From positions 1 to 64,000 of the forward strand of contig QVIN01000017.1 of NCBI GenBank assembly GCA_003416985.1: a stretch of 64,000 bases of DNA, in the 5' to 3' direction. The position numbers and the translations under genes are program-made. This stretch comes from Duganella sp. BJB480 (GTDB lineage: Bacteria > Pseudomonadota > Gammaproteobacteria > Burkholderiales > Burkholderiaceae_D). The notes under the pieces were generated by a model that saw nothing but the letters and a program-made list of their open reading frames with translations, ran no database searches and was not told where the DNA came from. Below, one piece after another: positions 24,789 to 34,221 of this stretch. Within the stretch, counting starts at the first letter, position 1. Each line of letters opens with the position of its first letter.

Positions 24789-26504
24789 ATGGAAGACAAT
24801 ATTTCTTGCAAATTTTCAGCTTCGGAGCATGTTCGGACAGAAAATATAAAAGACGGCGCATCTAATTCATTGCCTGAACCAAGTAAATGCGAGATCCTAC
24901 TTAATCTGGGCGTTTTCTTCGATGGAACTAAAAATAACCGCCGGGCAGACTATCCTGGTCTTTCTCATAGCAATATAGCAAGACTGTCTGACGCTTATCA
25001 CAGGGACGAAACAAACGGCTACTACCGGCTTTATGTTCCGGGCGTTGGAACTCCATTTCCGGAAATTGGAGAAATGCAAACTTCTACGAAAGGAAGCGCA
25101 TTTGCCGTAGGTTGTGAAGGGCGCGTGTTGTTTGGATTGATATCGATGCTGGATGTGATACATCAAAGAGCATTTTCTAGCCAAAAAATGTTCTCAGAAA
25201 CTCAAATTCGGCTTTTATGCGTCGCTGGAAAACCGTCAAGTGTGGAGGATCGTGTCCGCTTAGCCGAACTATATTTAACCGCCGGACTTTGTGAGACTGA
25301 TGCGAACAGTGGGAATATTCGGGAAAGTTTTTTTAAAAAGCAAGCCGGTATTCTGCAGGAAAAACTCAGCAAGAAAGGCGTTCCTGTGATTAAGGAATAT
25401 GTAGTTGATATATTCGGTTTTTCGCGTGGCGCCGCGGAAGCAAGGGTCTTTGCAAGTTGGGTGGCTCAAATATTGACCGATGGGAAACTTGCAGGGATAC
25501 CGCTTCGCATGCGCTTTCTTGGCATATTTGACACCGTCGCGTCAGCGGGAATTTTATCCGGCGTCATGGGCGGGGTGACGAATTTAACAATGCCCCACGA
25601 CGGATGGGCATCCGCAAAATATTTAAGAATTCCCCCGGCCGTAGAGAACTGCGTACATTTCGTAGCTATGCATGAGTTGAGAAAGAACTTTCCCCTTGAT
25701 GAGATTGGGGTTAACGGCGTGTTACCGAAAAACCATGCGCAGATAGCTTATCCTGGCTCTCATAGTGATGTGGGAGGAGGATATGCTCCTGGAGAATTGG
25801 GAATATCATCCGCGAATTCCGAAAGAGCAGGAGATTCTTTAAAACTATCACAAATTCCTCTTAATCATATGTTCGATTATGCGAAATTGGCGGGTGTGCC
25901 GCTAAATAAAAAATTGGCTCTAGATAATGGATACGATCCTTTCGCGATTTCGCCGGCTTTGCTGAGAGCATTTAAAAATTTTCTAGGCCAGTCCGGGGTG
26001 GGCGCACGGAGTCTTCACGAATGGATGCAGCCGTACCTAGATTGGCGTTGGCAGATGGGTAAACGATACGCAAATTCGCTGCAGATGCAACGAGCATCTC
26101 CCGAAGACCGAGCGGTTCTCAAGGCCTCTAATGATCAGCTAATTAGAGACGGAAATTTGCTTTTAGGAGCGGGTGACTTAAAGCAGGCTGAGCTCCATGT
26201 TAAAACAGCGCTCGAAGGAAAACGTAAATCGATATACGATCAGAAATACTCGCAGTCCTCTGTTGAAATTCCGCAGTTTGATGATGAGGCGGTTAAGGTA
26301 ATTCATGATGCAAAGGTTGCCGCTCCGGTATCCGAGGTATTAACCGATTTCTTTGATAATTTTGTGCATGATTCTTTAGCTGGGTTTAGACGAGACCTGG
26401 TTGAAAGCTCAGGATATTGGCGGTATAGAAAGGCGTTTAAGGGTGCAGATCGAGTTTTCTTCGCTTCGACCGAAGAGGATGCCCCGGGCACTGCACTTTC
26501 TTAA
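24789..26504 (+). CDS. T6SS phospholipase effector, Tle1/DUF2235 type
   Basis: 571 residues. DUF2235 alpha/beta-hydrolase blocks are in order: LNLGVFFDGTKNNR, YRLYVPGVGTPF, the nucleophile elbow GFSRGAAEAR with Ser212, the acid in FLGIFDTVASAG (Asp248) and the base in YPGSHSDVGGGY (His325). This GxSxG triad set defines Tle1 lipases that cleave membrane phospholipids in competitor cells. Position between the adaptor and a PAAR gene supports delivery by this VgrG. GC content is much lower than in tssFG. Confidence 0.9.
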   Translation: MEDNISCKFSASEHVRTENIKDGASNSLPEPSKCEILLNLGVFFDGTKNNRRADYPGLSHSNIARLSDAYHRDETNGYYRLYVPGVGTPFPEIGEMQTSTKGSAFAVGCEGRVLFGLISMLDVIHQRAFSSQKMFSETQIRLLCVAGKPSSVEDRVRLAELYLTAGLCETDANSGNIRESFFKKQAGILQEKLSKKGVPVIKEYVVDIFGFSRGAAEARVFASWVAQILTDGKLAGIPLRMRFLGIFDTVASAGILSGVMGGVTNLTMPHDGWASAKYLRIPPAVENCVHFVAMHELRKNFPLDEIGVNGVLPKNHAQIAYPGSHSDVGGGYAPGELGISSANSERAGDSLKLSQIPLNHMFDYAKLAGVPLNKKLALDNGYDPFAISPALLRAFKNFLGQSGVGARSLHEWMQPYLDWRWQMGKRYANSLQMQRASPEDRAVLKASNDQLIRDGNLLLGAGDLKQAELHVKTALEGKRKSIYDQKYSQSSVEIPQFDDEAVKVIHDAKVAAPVSEVLTDFFDNFVHDSLAGFRRDLVESSGYWRYRKAFKGADRVFFASTEEDAPGTALS

Positions 26505-26535
26505 ATATTGAACCCTAACTACGTAGGGGGGCATA

Positions 26536-26793
26536 ATGAAAAATAGCAAGGGCAAGGGAGTTATACGGCTCGGGGATATGACGTCCCACGGCGGTAAAGT
26601 AATTTCGGGTGCCAGCGATTTCAAGGCGCTTGGTAAGGCAATTGTGGTTGATGGGGATATGACTAGCTGCCCTCAATGCAAAGGTAACTTTCCTGTCCAA
26701 GTTTCTGCCAGTGAACGTCAACACCACGGTAAGGCCGTGGCCTACGATGGCGACAAGGCTGCATGTGGCGCCACACTGATCTCATCGATATGA
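26536..26793 (+). CDS. PAAR-domain spike tip protein
   Basis: 85 residues, a stand-alone PAAR domain: IRLGDMTSHGGKVISGASDF, VVDGDMTSCPQCKGNFPV, HHGKAVAYDGDKAACGATLI. The Cys and His residues are the zinc ligands at the cone tip. An aggggggca site lies before the ATG. It caps the VgrG trimer and closes the effector cassette; its GC is intermediate. Confidence 0.92.
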   Translation: MKNSKGKGVIRLGDMTSHGGKVISGASDFKALGKAIVVDGDMTSCPQCKGNFPVQVSASERQHHGKAVAYDGDKAACGATLISSI

Positions 26794-26948
26794 AGCTGTT
26801 CCCCTCGACAGCTGGCGTTAAGAGCCGGGCAAGACATTAAGACCACGCACGGCCAACAGGCGTCGAGTTGCCTAGTTCCTCTTAAAGTTATGATCAGGTA
26901 GTATGAGCGAACGTTTTTCCTACCGCATATCTCTTAAGGCGCATCGAA

Positions 26949-27689
26949 TTGCACTCCCTATACGTATTTGATTTCCTCCAAACGGTGTCGGTCCAGCTTA
27001 AGGAGACATTGGAGCGCCTGGAGGAAACGGTTCTGGCTCCGAAATCGCTTCTGGACCTGGCGCGTTATCAGCGTAAAATCGGATCTCAGCAGGGCGTATA
27101 CGTGGTCCACTATGAAGGCTCGCCCAAATATGTAGGCAAGGCCATCAACGTCGCCGACAGGTTGTCGCAGCATTTGACGAAGCTGCTCGGGCGGAAGGGT
27201 ATCGATCCTGCCGCGATCGGATACAAGTCACTACTGTTGGATAAAAGCATGAGCACCGCAGCCAACGAAGGCATCCTGATCTCGATGTTCAGGGCGGAGC
27301 ACAAGGATATGTGGAATGGCGGCGGCTTCGGCCCGAAGGATCCAGGCAAGGAACGGGATACCACCAAACCCGGCAAGTTCGACCAAACCTATCCGATTCT
27401 CGACGACTTCCAGGTGGAGCTGAAAACGGATGAACAGAACCGGATCCAACTAGGTGAAATGTTCAACGCGATGAAAGCGCAGTTGCCGTATGTTTTCCGA
27501 TTTGATGTGCCGGCAGAGAACCTAGGGCAAACCATCGTCCTGGCGAATGACAATCGGAGCGCGCGCGATCTGCTCCAAGCCGGTGTCACCTTCCTCGGTG
27601 AAGGTTGGAAAGGCGCGATTATCAGCTATGGGATGGTGCTCTACAAAACGTCCAAGCACTATCAGTACGGCATAGAGTTGCTGCCCTAG
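26949..27689 (+). CDS. GIY-YIG nuclease-type protein, probable restriction enzyme
   Basis: 246 residues from a TTG-type start at 26949; the first supported ATG-like start is uncertain. The GIY-YIG motif is GVYVVHYEGSPKYVGKA near residues 49-65, followed by a conserved arginine in ADRLSQHL and a metal-site glutamate in NEGILISMF. The distal WNGGGFGPKDPGKERDTTK block is conserved-looking. It is convergent to the cytosine methyltransferase, 75 bp away, and a vsr gene lies beyond it, so a type II restriction partner is likely. Target sequence unknown. Confidence 0.7.
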   Translation: MHSLYVFDFLQTVSVQLKETLERLEETVLAPKSLLDLARYQRKIGSQQGVYVVHYEGSPKYVGKAINVADRLSQHLTKLLGRKGIDPAAIGYKSLLLDKSMSTAANEGILISMFRAEHKDMWNGGGFGPKDPGKERDTTKPGKFDQTYPILDDFQVELKTDEQNRIQLGEMFNAMKAQLPYVFRFDVPAENLGQTIVLANDNRSARDLLQAGVTFLGEGWKGAIISYGMVLYKTSKHYQYGIELLP

Positions 27690-27763
27690 TTGACGATGCG
27701 CACACCAGCTCGCTCTGAAGCACCAGCTGGACGTGGATCGTTTCTACACGCCGCCGCGTGACG

Positions 27764-28981
27764 CTAGGCCCTAAGCAAATCACACACGCTCTCGGCCATG
27801 ACCGATGCAAGACGTACCGGCACCGCATTGCCGAGCTGACGCATGATTTCCGACCAAGTCCCCTCAAACAGGAAGTTATTGGGGAAGGTCTGAATACGGG
27901 CCGACTCGCGGATAGTGAAATAGCGAACCGATCCATCCACGCGCCGAAGCATGTTCTCGCCACCGGGAACGCCATGGTCGCCGGCCTTCAACGCCTTCGC
28001 CGGCTCGTCCATGGGACTGCCGGTGTGGCCGACATAAGTGCGCGCGCCAGGCTGGAAGCGGTGGGCCTGCACCTTGCCGGGATACTTCTCCGGATCGGGC
28101 AAGTCGCAAATGGCGTCACGAACGGTTTCCCACGCCAGAATGTTGGCAGCGGGATCGGCGTCGAGCAGCGACTTGATTTTCTTCTCGATGCCATCAGGCT
28201 TGGCCGGGCGATGCCGGGTCGCGACCTTGTGACGATCCCAATACTCGCCGGACGCCCACTGGGACAGCAACAGCGCATCGTTGCTGTGCGTCTCCGCAGG
28301 GCACTGCCAAATCTTGTCCTCGTCCGCCCGGAACCCCACAAAGAAGACACGCATGCGCTTCTGCGGAACGCCATAGTTCGCAGCATTCACCAGCTTGAAG
28401 GTCACGCGGTACTCGCTGGCGGTGCCCTTCTGCTTCAACTTCCGAAGCCGGGCCAGATGATCGCCCCATTGCTCCTTGGCCTTGGCGACCAGCGAAGGAA
28501 ACTCCAGCTGCAGCAGGATGTAGTCGAAATAATCGGCGAAGGCCGCGCGCGTGAGGCCTTGCACGTTCTCGAAGACGAAGGCACGCGGCCGCGCCTCGCG
28601 CACGGCGCGCACCGCTTGCGGGAACATGTCCCGCTCGTCCAGGAAACCGCCATGCTTGCCGCCCATCGAAAACGGCTGGCATGGCGGGCCGCCGGTGATC
28701 AGGTCGATGCCTTCGAAAGCGCCGTAGTTGAATTGTTTGACGTCACCCTCGGTCACGTCAGGCCAATGGCTGATCGGATCGACGTTGTGCCGCTTGTTGT
28801 GCCGGATGGTGTTGCAAGCGTGCGTGTTCCACTCGACCACCGCGCGATGGCGGACATCGTTGTCGGAAAAACCCAAGGCCAAGCCGCCGGCGCCCGCGAA
28901 CAGCTCGATCGAATCGAGGGAGCGCGGCGCCAATGTCAAATGTTCTTCGAGGAGCGCGGAGGTGAGGGGCTGCTTGTACAT
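27764..28981 (-). CDS. DNA (cytosine-5)-methyltransferase
   Basis: 405 residues with the C5-MTase motifs in canonical order: I (FAGAGGLALGF, 28-38), IV with the catalytic Cys101 (GGPPCQPFS), VI (ENVQGL, 138-143), VIII (QKRMRVFFVGF), a target-recognition region, IX (RESARIQTFP) and X (GNAVP). It transfers methyl to cytosine C5 at a specific site. Neighbouring Vsr-type and GIY-YIG genes point to a complete type II restriction-modification unit. The divergent vsr gene starts 293 bp away. Confidence 0.94.
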   Translation of the reverse strand: MYKQPLTSALLEEHLTLAPRSLDSIELFAGAGGLALGFSDNDVRHRAVVEWNTHACNTIRHNKRHNVDPISHWPDVTEGDVKQFNYGAFEGIDLITGGPPCQPFSMGGKHGGFLDERDMFPQAVRAVREARPRAFVFENVQGLTRAAFADYFDYILLQLEFPSLVAKAKEQWGDHLARLRKLKQKGTASEYRVTFKLVNAANYGVPQKRMRVFFVGFRADEDKIWQCPAETHSNDALLLSQWASGEYWDRHKVATRHRPAKPDGIEKKIKSLLDADPAANILAWETVRDAICDLPDPEKYPGKVQAHRFQPGARTYVGHTGSPMDEPAKALKAGDHGVPGGENMLRRVDGSVRYFTIRESARIQTFPNNFLFEGTWSEIMRQLGNAVPVRLASVMAESVCDLLRA

Positions 28982-29274
28982 GGTGTTTTTTTAATACGAT
29001 CGGATTGAATCGATGTGGCTCCAACCAGACGTAATCTGTTAGCGCAACGCTCCCGGCGCGGCCGTGTAAGCCAGCCGGAACTGCAGCAGTATAAAGCAAT
29101 GCCCGACCTCGACCAACTCCGCCGACGGCCGATGAGGCACAAATTGCGTCAATTTTACTGTATGTTTAAACAGTATTCAATGAGACTTTCTTGTGTTTTA
29201 TCAGAACGCCCTTGAATATTCTGTGAGGCGTGCGATCTTTGCTCTAAATCAGGTTGAGAGGAGCGGAGGACGAC

Positions 29275-29763
29275 ATGGTCGACTCCATTGATCAGGCGGC
29301 GCGCAGCGCGTTGATGTCGCGGATACGGGGCAAGAACACGCGTCCCGAGCTCATCGTGCGCAAGCTGGTGTTCGCGGCCGGCTATCGGTACCGCCTGCAT
29401 GTGCGGACCCTGCCGGGATCGCCGGACCTGGTTTTCCCGGGACGGAAGAAAGTCATCTTCGTCCACGGTTGTTTCTGGCACCGACACAACAACTGTGATC
29501 GGGCGCGCATGCCCAAGTCGCGGGTGGAATTCTGGAACGACAAGCTCAATGGCAACAAGGCGCGCGATGCTCGCAGCTACGAAGCGCTGCGGCAGGCCGG
29601 ATGGCAGGTGCATGTGGTGTGGGAATGCGAGCTTGGCGATCTGGTGGCGCTGGAAGACAATTTGCGTATGTTCCTGGGGGCGCCAGCCGGCAGTGTTCTA
29701 CCCGGCGTGCCTCGCGGCGGCAATCCGGTATCCACCGTCAGCAGCCTTTACCACTGTGCGTAG
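29275..29763 (+). CDS. vsr: Very-short-patch repair endonuclease (Vsr)
   Basis: 162 residues from the ATG at 29275 with gcggagga upstream. Vsr motifs: SRIRGKNTRPELIVRKLVF, LPGSPDLVFPGRKKVIFVHG with the catalytic Asp, and CFWHRHNNC with zinc/His ligands. Vsr nicks 5' of T in T:G mismatches made by deamination of 5-methylcytosine, so it pairs with the methyltransferase. The last about 22 residues (after LGAPAG) are not Vsr-like; they read through the antisense of the helicase remnant at 29698-29904, so the original 3' end was replaced. Confidence 0.93.
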   Translation: MVDSIDQAARSALMSRIRGKNTRPELIVRKLVFAAGYRYRLHVRTLPGSPDLVFPGRKKVIFVHGCFWHRHNNCDRARMPKSRVEFWNDKLNGNKARDARSYEALRQAGWQVHVVWECELGDLVALEDNLRMFLGAPAGSVLPGVPRGGNPVSTVSSLYHCA

Positions 29764-29904
29764 CAGGTACTGACTTCCTTCTCCGGTTTCATCCTGGCGC
29801 TCGATGGCCATGACTGTGCCGGTGATCGAGCCAGCGCGTGTCGGGTTGATATGTTCCAGCAGAAGGAAATCACCATCGACGATAGGATGCTTCAGGAGCC
29901 CTAG
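29698..29904 (-). pseudogene. Remnant of a helicase C-terminal S24-like region
   Basis: No start; the minus strand reads HPIVDGDFLLLEHI, then TRAGSITGTVMAIERQDETG and SQYLLRTVVKAADGGYRI before a TAG at 29700. From memory of the family, this resembles the S24/LexA-like tail found after DEAD/DEAH restriction helicases. The plus-strand helicase remnant at 30067-31008 ends just before where such a tail would begin, so the two may be inverted pieces of one gene. Confidence 0.5.
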
Positions 29905-30066
29905 TCGATATGATTCGTACTAGAACGGGACGAAATGACATCACAACGGACTATCTCAAAAGTCAAAGTTCTTTCGTTCTCCTGCATAATATCAATAGTC
30001 TTGGATTTGGGCGATTCGATAACTTCCTCTTATACGACTGGCCTACACTGCGCAATTTATTGCGGC

Positions 30067-31008
30067 GACGCATTGCCGGAAATCGACATGGTAATGATGC
30101 TGCGGCCGACAGAGTCAAAAATCCTCTTCCTTCAACAACTGGGCCGAGGTCTTCGCAAATGCAACGGCAAGGAAAAATTGATCGTCCTTGATTTCATCGG
30201 CAACCACAAAAGTTTTCTGCACAAGCCGCAAGCGCTGTTCGGCATTGAGGCGAACTTTAAGAAATTGGCGGGCTTCGCCAGACAGGTCGAGGCGCAGCGT
30301 CTCCAGCTTCCCGACGGCTGCTACGTGAACTACGATTTGAAACTGATCGAGTTTCTCAAGTCCCTCGATAGCGATGGCATCAAAAACGACTATATCGCGA
30401 TGCGAGACAGCCTCGACAGACGCCCGACGCTCGCTGAGTTTTATCGTTCTGGGGTCAGCATGCAATCGATGCGCAATGACTACGGCAGCTGGTTCGCACT
30501 GGTCGAGGAAATGGGCGATTTGCACATCGAGGAACAACAGATCGCGGCGACACATCGCGCCTTCTTGCGCGACTTGGAAATCACGGCCATGACCAAGAGC
30601 TTCAAGATGGTCTTGCTTGAGGCGTTCCAAGAGCTAAACGGTTGGGATAAAGCGCCGACCATCAGCGCACTTGCCGAACGTTCATGGCAGGTGCTGCAGC
30701 GCCGCCGTAGCCTGCTATCGGATCTGCCGACAGCACAGCTTCAATGGAAGGATGGCACTTCGGATGCTTGGCATCGATATTGGTTGGAGAATCCGATCAA
30801 CGCGTGGACCGGCGCCACTCGCACGGTAAAGAGCGGAATTTTCTTCGAGGTCATCAACGGCATTTTTAAGCCTTCGTTCGCGCTGTCGTCGCATCAACGA
30901 GAACGCTTTGAAGCGATGGTGCAGGAGTTGATCGACTACCGCTTGGCAGCTTATGAAATACGACGGGTGAGCGCCGAGGCTCCCGACAACGTCCTTTCTA
31001 GCATATGA
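30067..31008 (+). pseudogene. DEAD/DEAH helicase, C-terminal remnant
   Basis: The frame begins inside the second RecA domain: ALPEIDMVMMLRPTESK, then ILFLQQLGRGLRKCNGKEK (motif VI) and LDFIGNHKSFL, followed by a long helical region to an early stop at 31008. The first RecA domain with the Walker motifs is missing upstream; sequence before about 30067 in the same frame is not helicase-like. It is a truncated restriction-type helicase, not expected to function. Confidence 0.75.
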
Positions 31009-31241
31009 ATTTACCTTGATCTCATATGAGTGATGAAAAATCTATTTGTAGCGGGAACCAAATGTTGAGACGCGTCACCCAGTTCGACCAGTCTTCGTGG
31101 GAGGGGGAGAAGGATCTTGTGAGACTTGACGATGCATAATGTGAGATTCCCCCTATTAGGGACGCAGCCGAGGGTTCTAACGCCGACTATTTGATCTACG
31201 TCGCCCATGACTGCGGAGGCACCTGCTCGATTGCCTCCGGT

Positions 31242-31295
31242 GGCGTTGTAGATGGTCTCGTGTGAGACCGTTTCAGTGGGGGCGTTGGGCCACAC
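31242..31295 (-). pseudogene. IS30-type transposase fragment
   Basis: A short minus-strand stretch encodes WPNAPTETVSHETIYNA, which fits the VSHETIY block of IS30-family transposases. The homology stops after about 18 residues. The rest of 31009-31546 has no gene I can support. Confidence 0.5.
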
Positions 31296-31546
31296 CCGCA
31301 GAACTTGAGGAAAATCAACAGCGAGGCGACTAGCCTTGCACGTCCCTGTCAGTAGTCTGATAATACTCTCACCAGGATCGAGTCCTACGTCGCAGAGTTA
31401 CTTTTATAGCGAGGGACCAGTTTCCGCCAACAACTGTTGGGAATCGAAGCAAAAGTTGAAAATCGTCTTCAATTTTCGATAACCGTTGATGTGTTGTTAT
31501 TTCTACAAAACACGATAGTTGATCATTAAGGACTTAGGAGGAGGCC

Positions 31547-31750
31547 GTGGAGTTCAAACTGACGGAACGAGAGCAAGATGCTCTCAGGAAATTGGCAAGT
31601 CTGGGCAATCTCTATCAACCATTGCACAATGAGGCAACATCGTTATTAGCCGTTGGCCTTGTCGAAACTGACGGTAACGGTGGGGTTCGTCTCACCGCAG
31701 ATGGGCGAAAGTATTTACGCGATTTTGATATCGTACAGGCTAGAAACTAG
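31547..31750 (+). CDS. Small protein of unknown function, winged-helix-like
   Basis: 67 residues from a GTG preceded by an excellent taggaggagg site. LTEREQDALRKLASLG and LLAVGLVETDGNGGVRLTADGRKYL have the look of a small winged helix (helices then a wing). It starts the plus-strand cluster that includes the recombinases. The 279 bp after it, to 32029, holds no further gene. Confidence 0.6.
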   Translation: MEFKLTEREQDALRKLASLGNLYQPLHNEATSLLAVGLVETDGNGGVRLTADGRKYLRDFDIVQARN

Positions 31751-31999
31751 CGATGCCGTCTTAGCCCATGTGCGCAGAGCTCTAACACGATGTGGCGTTG
31801 CTCATCGAAGGTTGCTGCATCCGCCACACCATTCGTCCAGCCCTGCAACTCAGGAGACAAAAAACCGACCTCATTAAATCTCTCCACATCTTCTCCATTG
31901 CCTCCCAATTGTGCCTATCTTACTCAAGGCGATAGGCGGCTCCAGGCAGTTACCCGTTGCAGCCTATGTGGCGCATCAAAATCCCGCAGTCAAGCAATG

Positions 32000-32024
32000 T
32001 CTCCATATCCTGTTCATATGGAGA
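32000..32024 (+). promoter_or_regulatory. Hairpin that covers the ribosome-binding site of the zinc-ribbon gene
   Basis: Stem tctccatat / atatggaga (9 bp, perfect) with the loop cctgttc. The right arm contains the ggaga that lies 6 bases before the ATG at 32030, so in RNA the site would be paired. This suggests translational control of the gene. Confidence 0.55.
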
Positions 32025-32029
32025 AAGCA

Positions 32030-32488
32030 ATGACGATCAAGCACTGCGCCGGCTGCGGTCAGACGTTTCAACCACGCCCGCAAGCGCCTAAGCAAGCCTT
32101 TTGTTCAGCGCCGGCATGCCAGCGAATCAGGAAGCGTCAATGGCAGCAAAGTAAGCTGCGGTCCGACCCTGATTACCGGGGGAATCAGCGAGAGGCTCAA
32201 CGCGCCTGGCAAGAAAGCCATCCTGACTACTGGCGTCACTATCGCGAGGTTCATGCAAAGTATGCACAACGCAGCCGAGATCCACAACGATCCGGGCCAT
32301 TTAGCAACACGGATGGTGTAAAGATGGACGCGTGGATATCGCCCTTAACGCTGGCGCCGGGACTGTACAAAATCTCGCCTGCCAGAGGGAGCGGTATATC
32401 CCGCAGCGGTAGTTTGATCGTAGAAATTACTCCGGCATGCTTGGATTGTCCGTGCAAAAAGGACGCGTGCAAAGAGAGGACTCGTTAG
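32030..32488 (+). CDS. Zinc-ribbon protein associated with the recombinase cluster
   Basis: 152 residues from the ATG at 32030. N-terminal Cys pairs (CAGCGQTF and FCSAPACQR) form a probable zinc ribbon, followed by a basic, Trp/Arg-rich helical part (RKRQWQQSKL, AQRAWQESHPDYWRHYR) and a C-terminal CLDCPCKKDACKERTR tail with four Cys residues. The layout suggests nucleic-acid binding. Function unknown. I recall similar proteins next to serine recombinases with ParB-like neighbours, but could not check. Confidence 0.65.
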   Translation: MTIKHCAGCGQTFQPRPQAPKQAFCSAPACQRIRKRQWQQSKLRSDPDYRGNQREAQRAWQESHPDYWRHYREVHAKYAQRSRDPQRSGPFSNTDGVKMDAWISPLTLAPGLYKISPARGSGISRSGSLIVEITPACLDCPCKKDACKERTR

Positions 32489-32646
32489 ATTTTTCGGCAG
32501 GAGTTCGGTATTTTCGGCCCATTGTGGTTTCAATCGCTTTGATGAAAACGTCATGGCGAAATACGCCACGCCCATGTTCGGTCGTGTCCCAATGCGGGTA
32601 AGGCTGAACCGAGAGCATGCACATCAAAGCAGAGGGATCGGATGCC

Positions 32647-34221
32647 ATGTATCTAGACGAACAATCAGCAGGGGTGCCAGACCGTCCGAAAATTCCGGTA
32701 ACTTTTCGTGCCGTTGAATACGTTCGGATGTCTACTGAGCATCAGCAGTATTCGACCGAGAACCAGGCCGACAAGATCCGCGAATACGCAGAGCGACGCG
32801 GTATCGAGATCATCCGTACCTACGCCGATGCCGGAAAAAGCGGGCTGCGCATCGATGGTCGCCAGGCTTTGCAGCAGCTAATCAAAGATGTCGAGACGGG
32901 TGTAGCGGATTTCCAGATAATCCTTGTCTATGATGTGAGCCGCTGGGGGCGATTTCAGGATGCTGATGAAAGTGCTTACTATGAATATATCTGTCGTCGC
33001 GCTGGAATCCAGGTAGCCTACTGTGCGGAGCAGTTCGAGAACGATGGTTCGCCCGTGTCCACTATCGTCAAGGGCGTCAAGCGCGCTATGGCTGGCGAGT
33101 ATAGCAGGGAGCTGTCAACCAAAGTATTCGCTGGTCAGTGCCGTCTGATTGAACTGGGTTTTCGACAGGGCGGCCCTGCTGGATATGGCCTACGACGCGT
33201 TCTGGTCGATCAGACCGGTTCCGTCAAAAGCGAGCTGACGCGAGGCGAGCACAAAAGCCTCCAAACGGATCGCGTGATCTTACAGCCAGGCCCAGATGCT
33301 GAAGTGGATGTTGTTAATCAGATTTATCGCTGGTTTGTTGAAGACAATTTGGTGGAGTCAGAGATTGCAGAGCGACTCAATGGTCAATGCATCAAGACCG
33401 ATCTCGGCCGCGACTGGACGCGGGCCACGGTCCGGCAGGTACTGTCCAATGAGAAGTACATTGGGAACAATATCTACAACCGCCGATCGTTCAAGCTCAA
33501 GAAGCATCGTGTAGTCAATAGCCCGGATATGTGGATCAAGAAGGAAGGGGCATTCGAAGGCATCGTACCTCCGGAGATTTTCTACACCACGCAAGGTATT
33601 ATGCGCGCCAGGGCGCACCGCTACAGCGAGGAAGAATTTGTCGAGAAGCTGCGCAATCTCTACCAGCGACATGGATACCTCTCGGGATTGATTATCAACG
33701 AAGCTGAAGGTATGCCATCGGCGGCGGCCTATGCGCACAGGTTTGGTAGCCTGATCCGGGCATACCAGGCGGTTGGTTTTACACCGGATCGAGATTACCA
33801 GTACCTGGAAGCCAATCAATTCCTGCGCCGCCTGTATCCAGAAATCGTCGGCGAAACGGAGCAGATGATTTCTGGCGTTGGCGGCGTAGTTGAGCGCGAT
33901 CCAGCCACGGACCTTCTCACCGTCAATCGCGAGTTCACTGTCTCGTTAGTATTGGCTCGTTGCCAGTCATTCGACAATGGACGGCGACGCTGGAAGGTAC
34001 GATTCGACACTACACTCGCTCCAGACATTACAGTGGCAGTGCGCTTGGATAGTGAAAATCAGGCTGTATTGGATTATTACCTTTTGCCGCGCCTCGACTT
34101 CGGGCAGCCGCGCATTCATTTGGCAGACCATAACTGCATCGAGTTTGAGTGCTATCACTTCGACAGCCTAGATTATCTGTATGGCATGGCTCGGCGTATT
34201 CGTCTGCGGAGGAGCGCATGA
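32647..34221 (+). CDS. Large serine recombinase 1
   Basis: About 524 residues from the ATG at 32647 (agaggg upstream; the ATG at 32617 has no suitable site). The resolvase domain has the catalytic serine in YVRMSTEHQ (Ser29), the arginine blocks VYDVSRWGRFQDADES, and YCAEQFENDGS, AGEYSRELSTKVF. The recombinase domain follows (GGPAGYGLRR, NEKYIGNNIYNRRSFK). A third region has LYQRHGYLSGLI with FGSLIRAYQAVGF, then a C-terminal domain (WKVRFDTTLAPDITVAVRLD, YYLLPRLDF) shared with the two other recombinases here. Its stop overlaps the next start (ATGA). Confidence 0.9.
   Translation: MYLDEQSAGVPDRPKIPVTFRAVEYVRMSTEHQQYSTENQADKIREYAERRGIEIIRTYADAGKSGLRIDGRQALQQLIKDVETGVADFQIILVYDVSRWGRFQDADESAYYEYICRRAGIQVAYCAEQFENDGSPVSTIVKGVKRAMAGEYSRELSTKVFAGQCRLIELGFRQGGPAGYGLRRVLVDQTGSVKSELTRGEHKSLQTDRVILQPGPDAEVDVVNQIYRWFVEDNLVESEIAERLNGQCIKTDLGRDWTRATVRQVLSNEKYIGNNIYNRRSFKLKKHRVVNSPDMWIKKEGAFEGIVPPEIFYTTQGIMRARAHRYSEEEFVEKLRNLYQRHGYLSGLIINEAEGMPSAAAYAHRFGSLIRAYQAVGFTPDRDYQYLEANQFLRRLYPEIVGETEQMISGVGGVVERDPATDLLTVNREFTVSLVLARCQSFDNGRRRWKVRFDTTLAPDITVAVRLDSENQAVLDYYLLPRLDFGQPRIHLADHNCIEFECYHFDSLDYLYGMARRIRLRRSA

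Noticed and set aside
31011..31295. Full 94-residue minus-strand gene
   Set aside because: Only about 18 residues resemble an IS30 transposase; the remainder has no transposase likeness, so only the fragment was listed.
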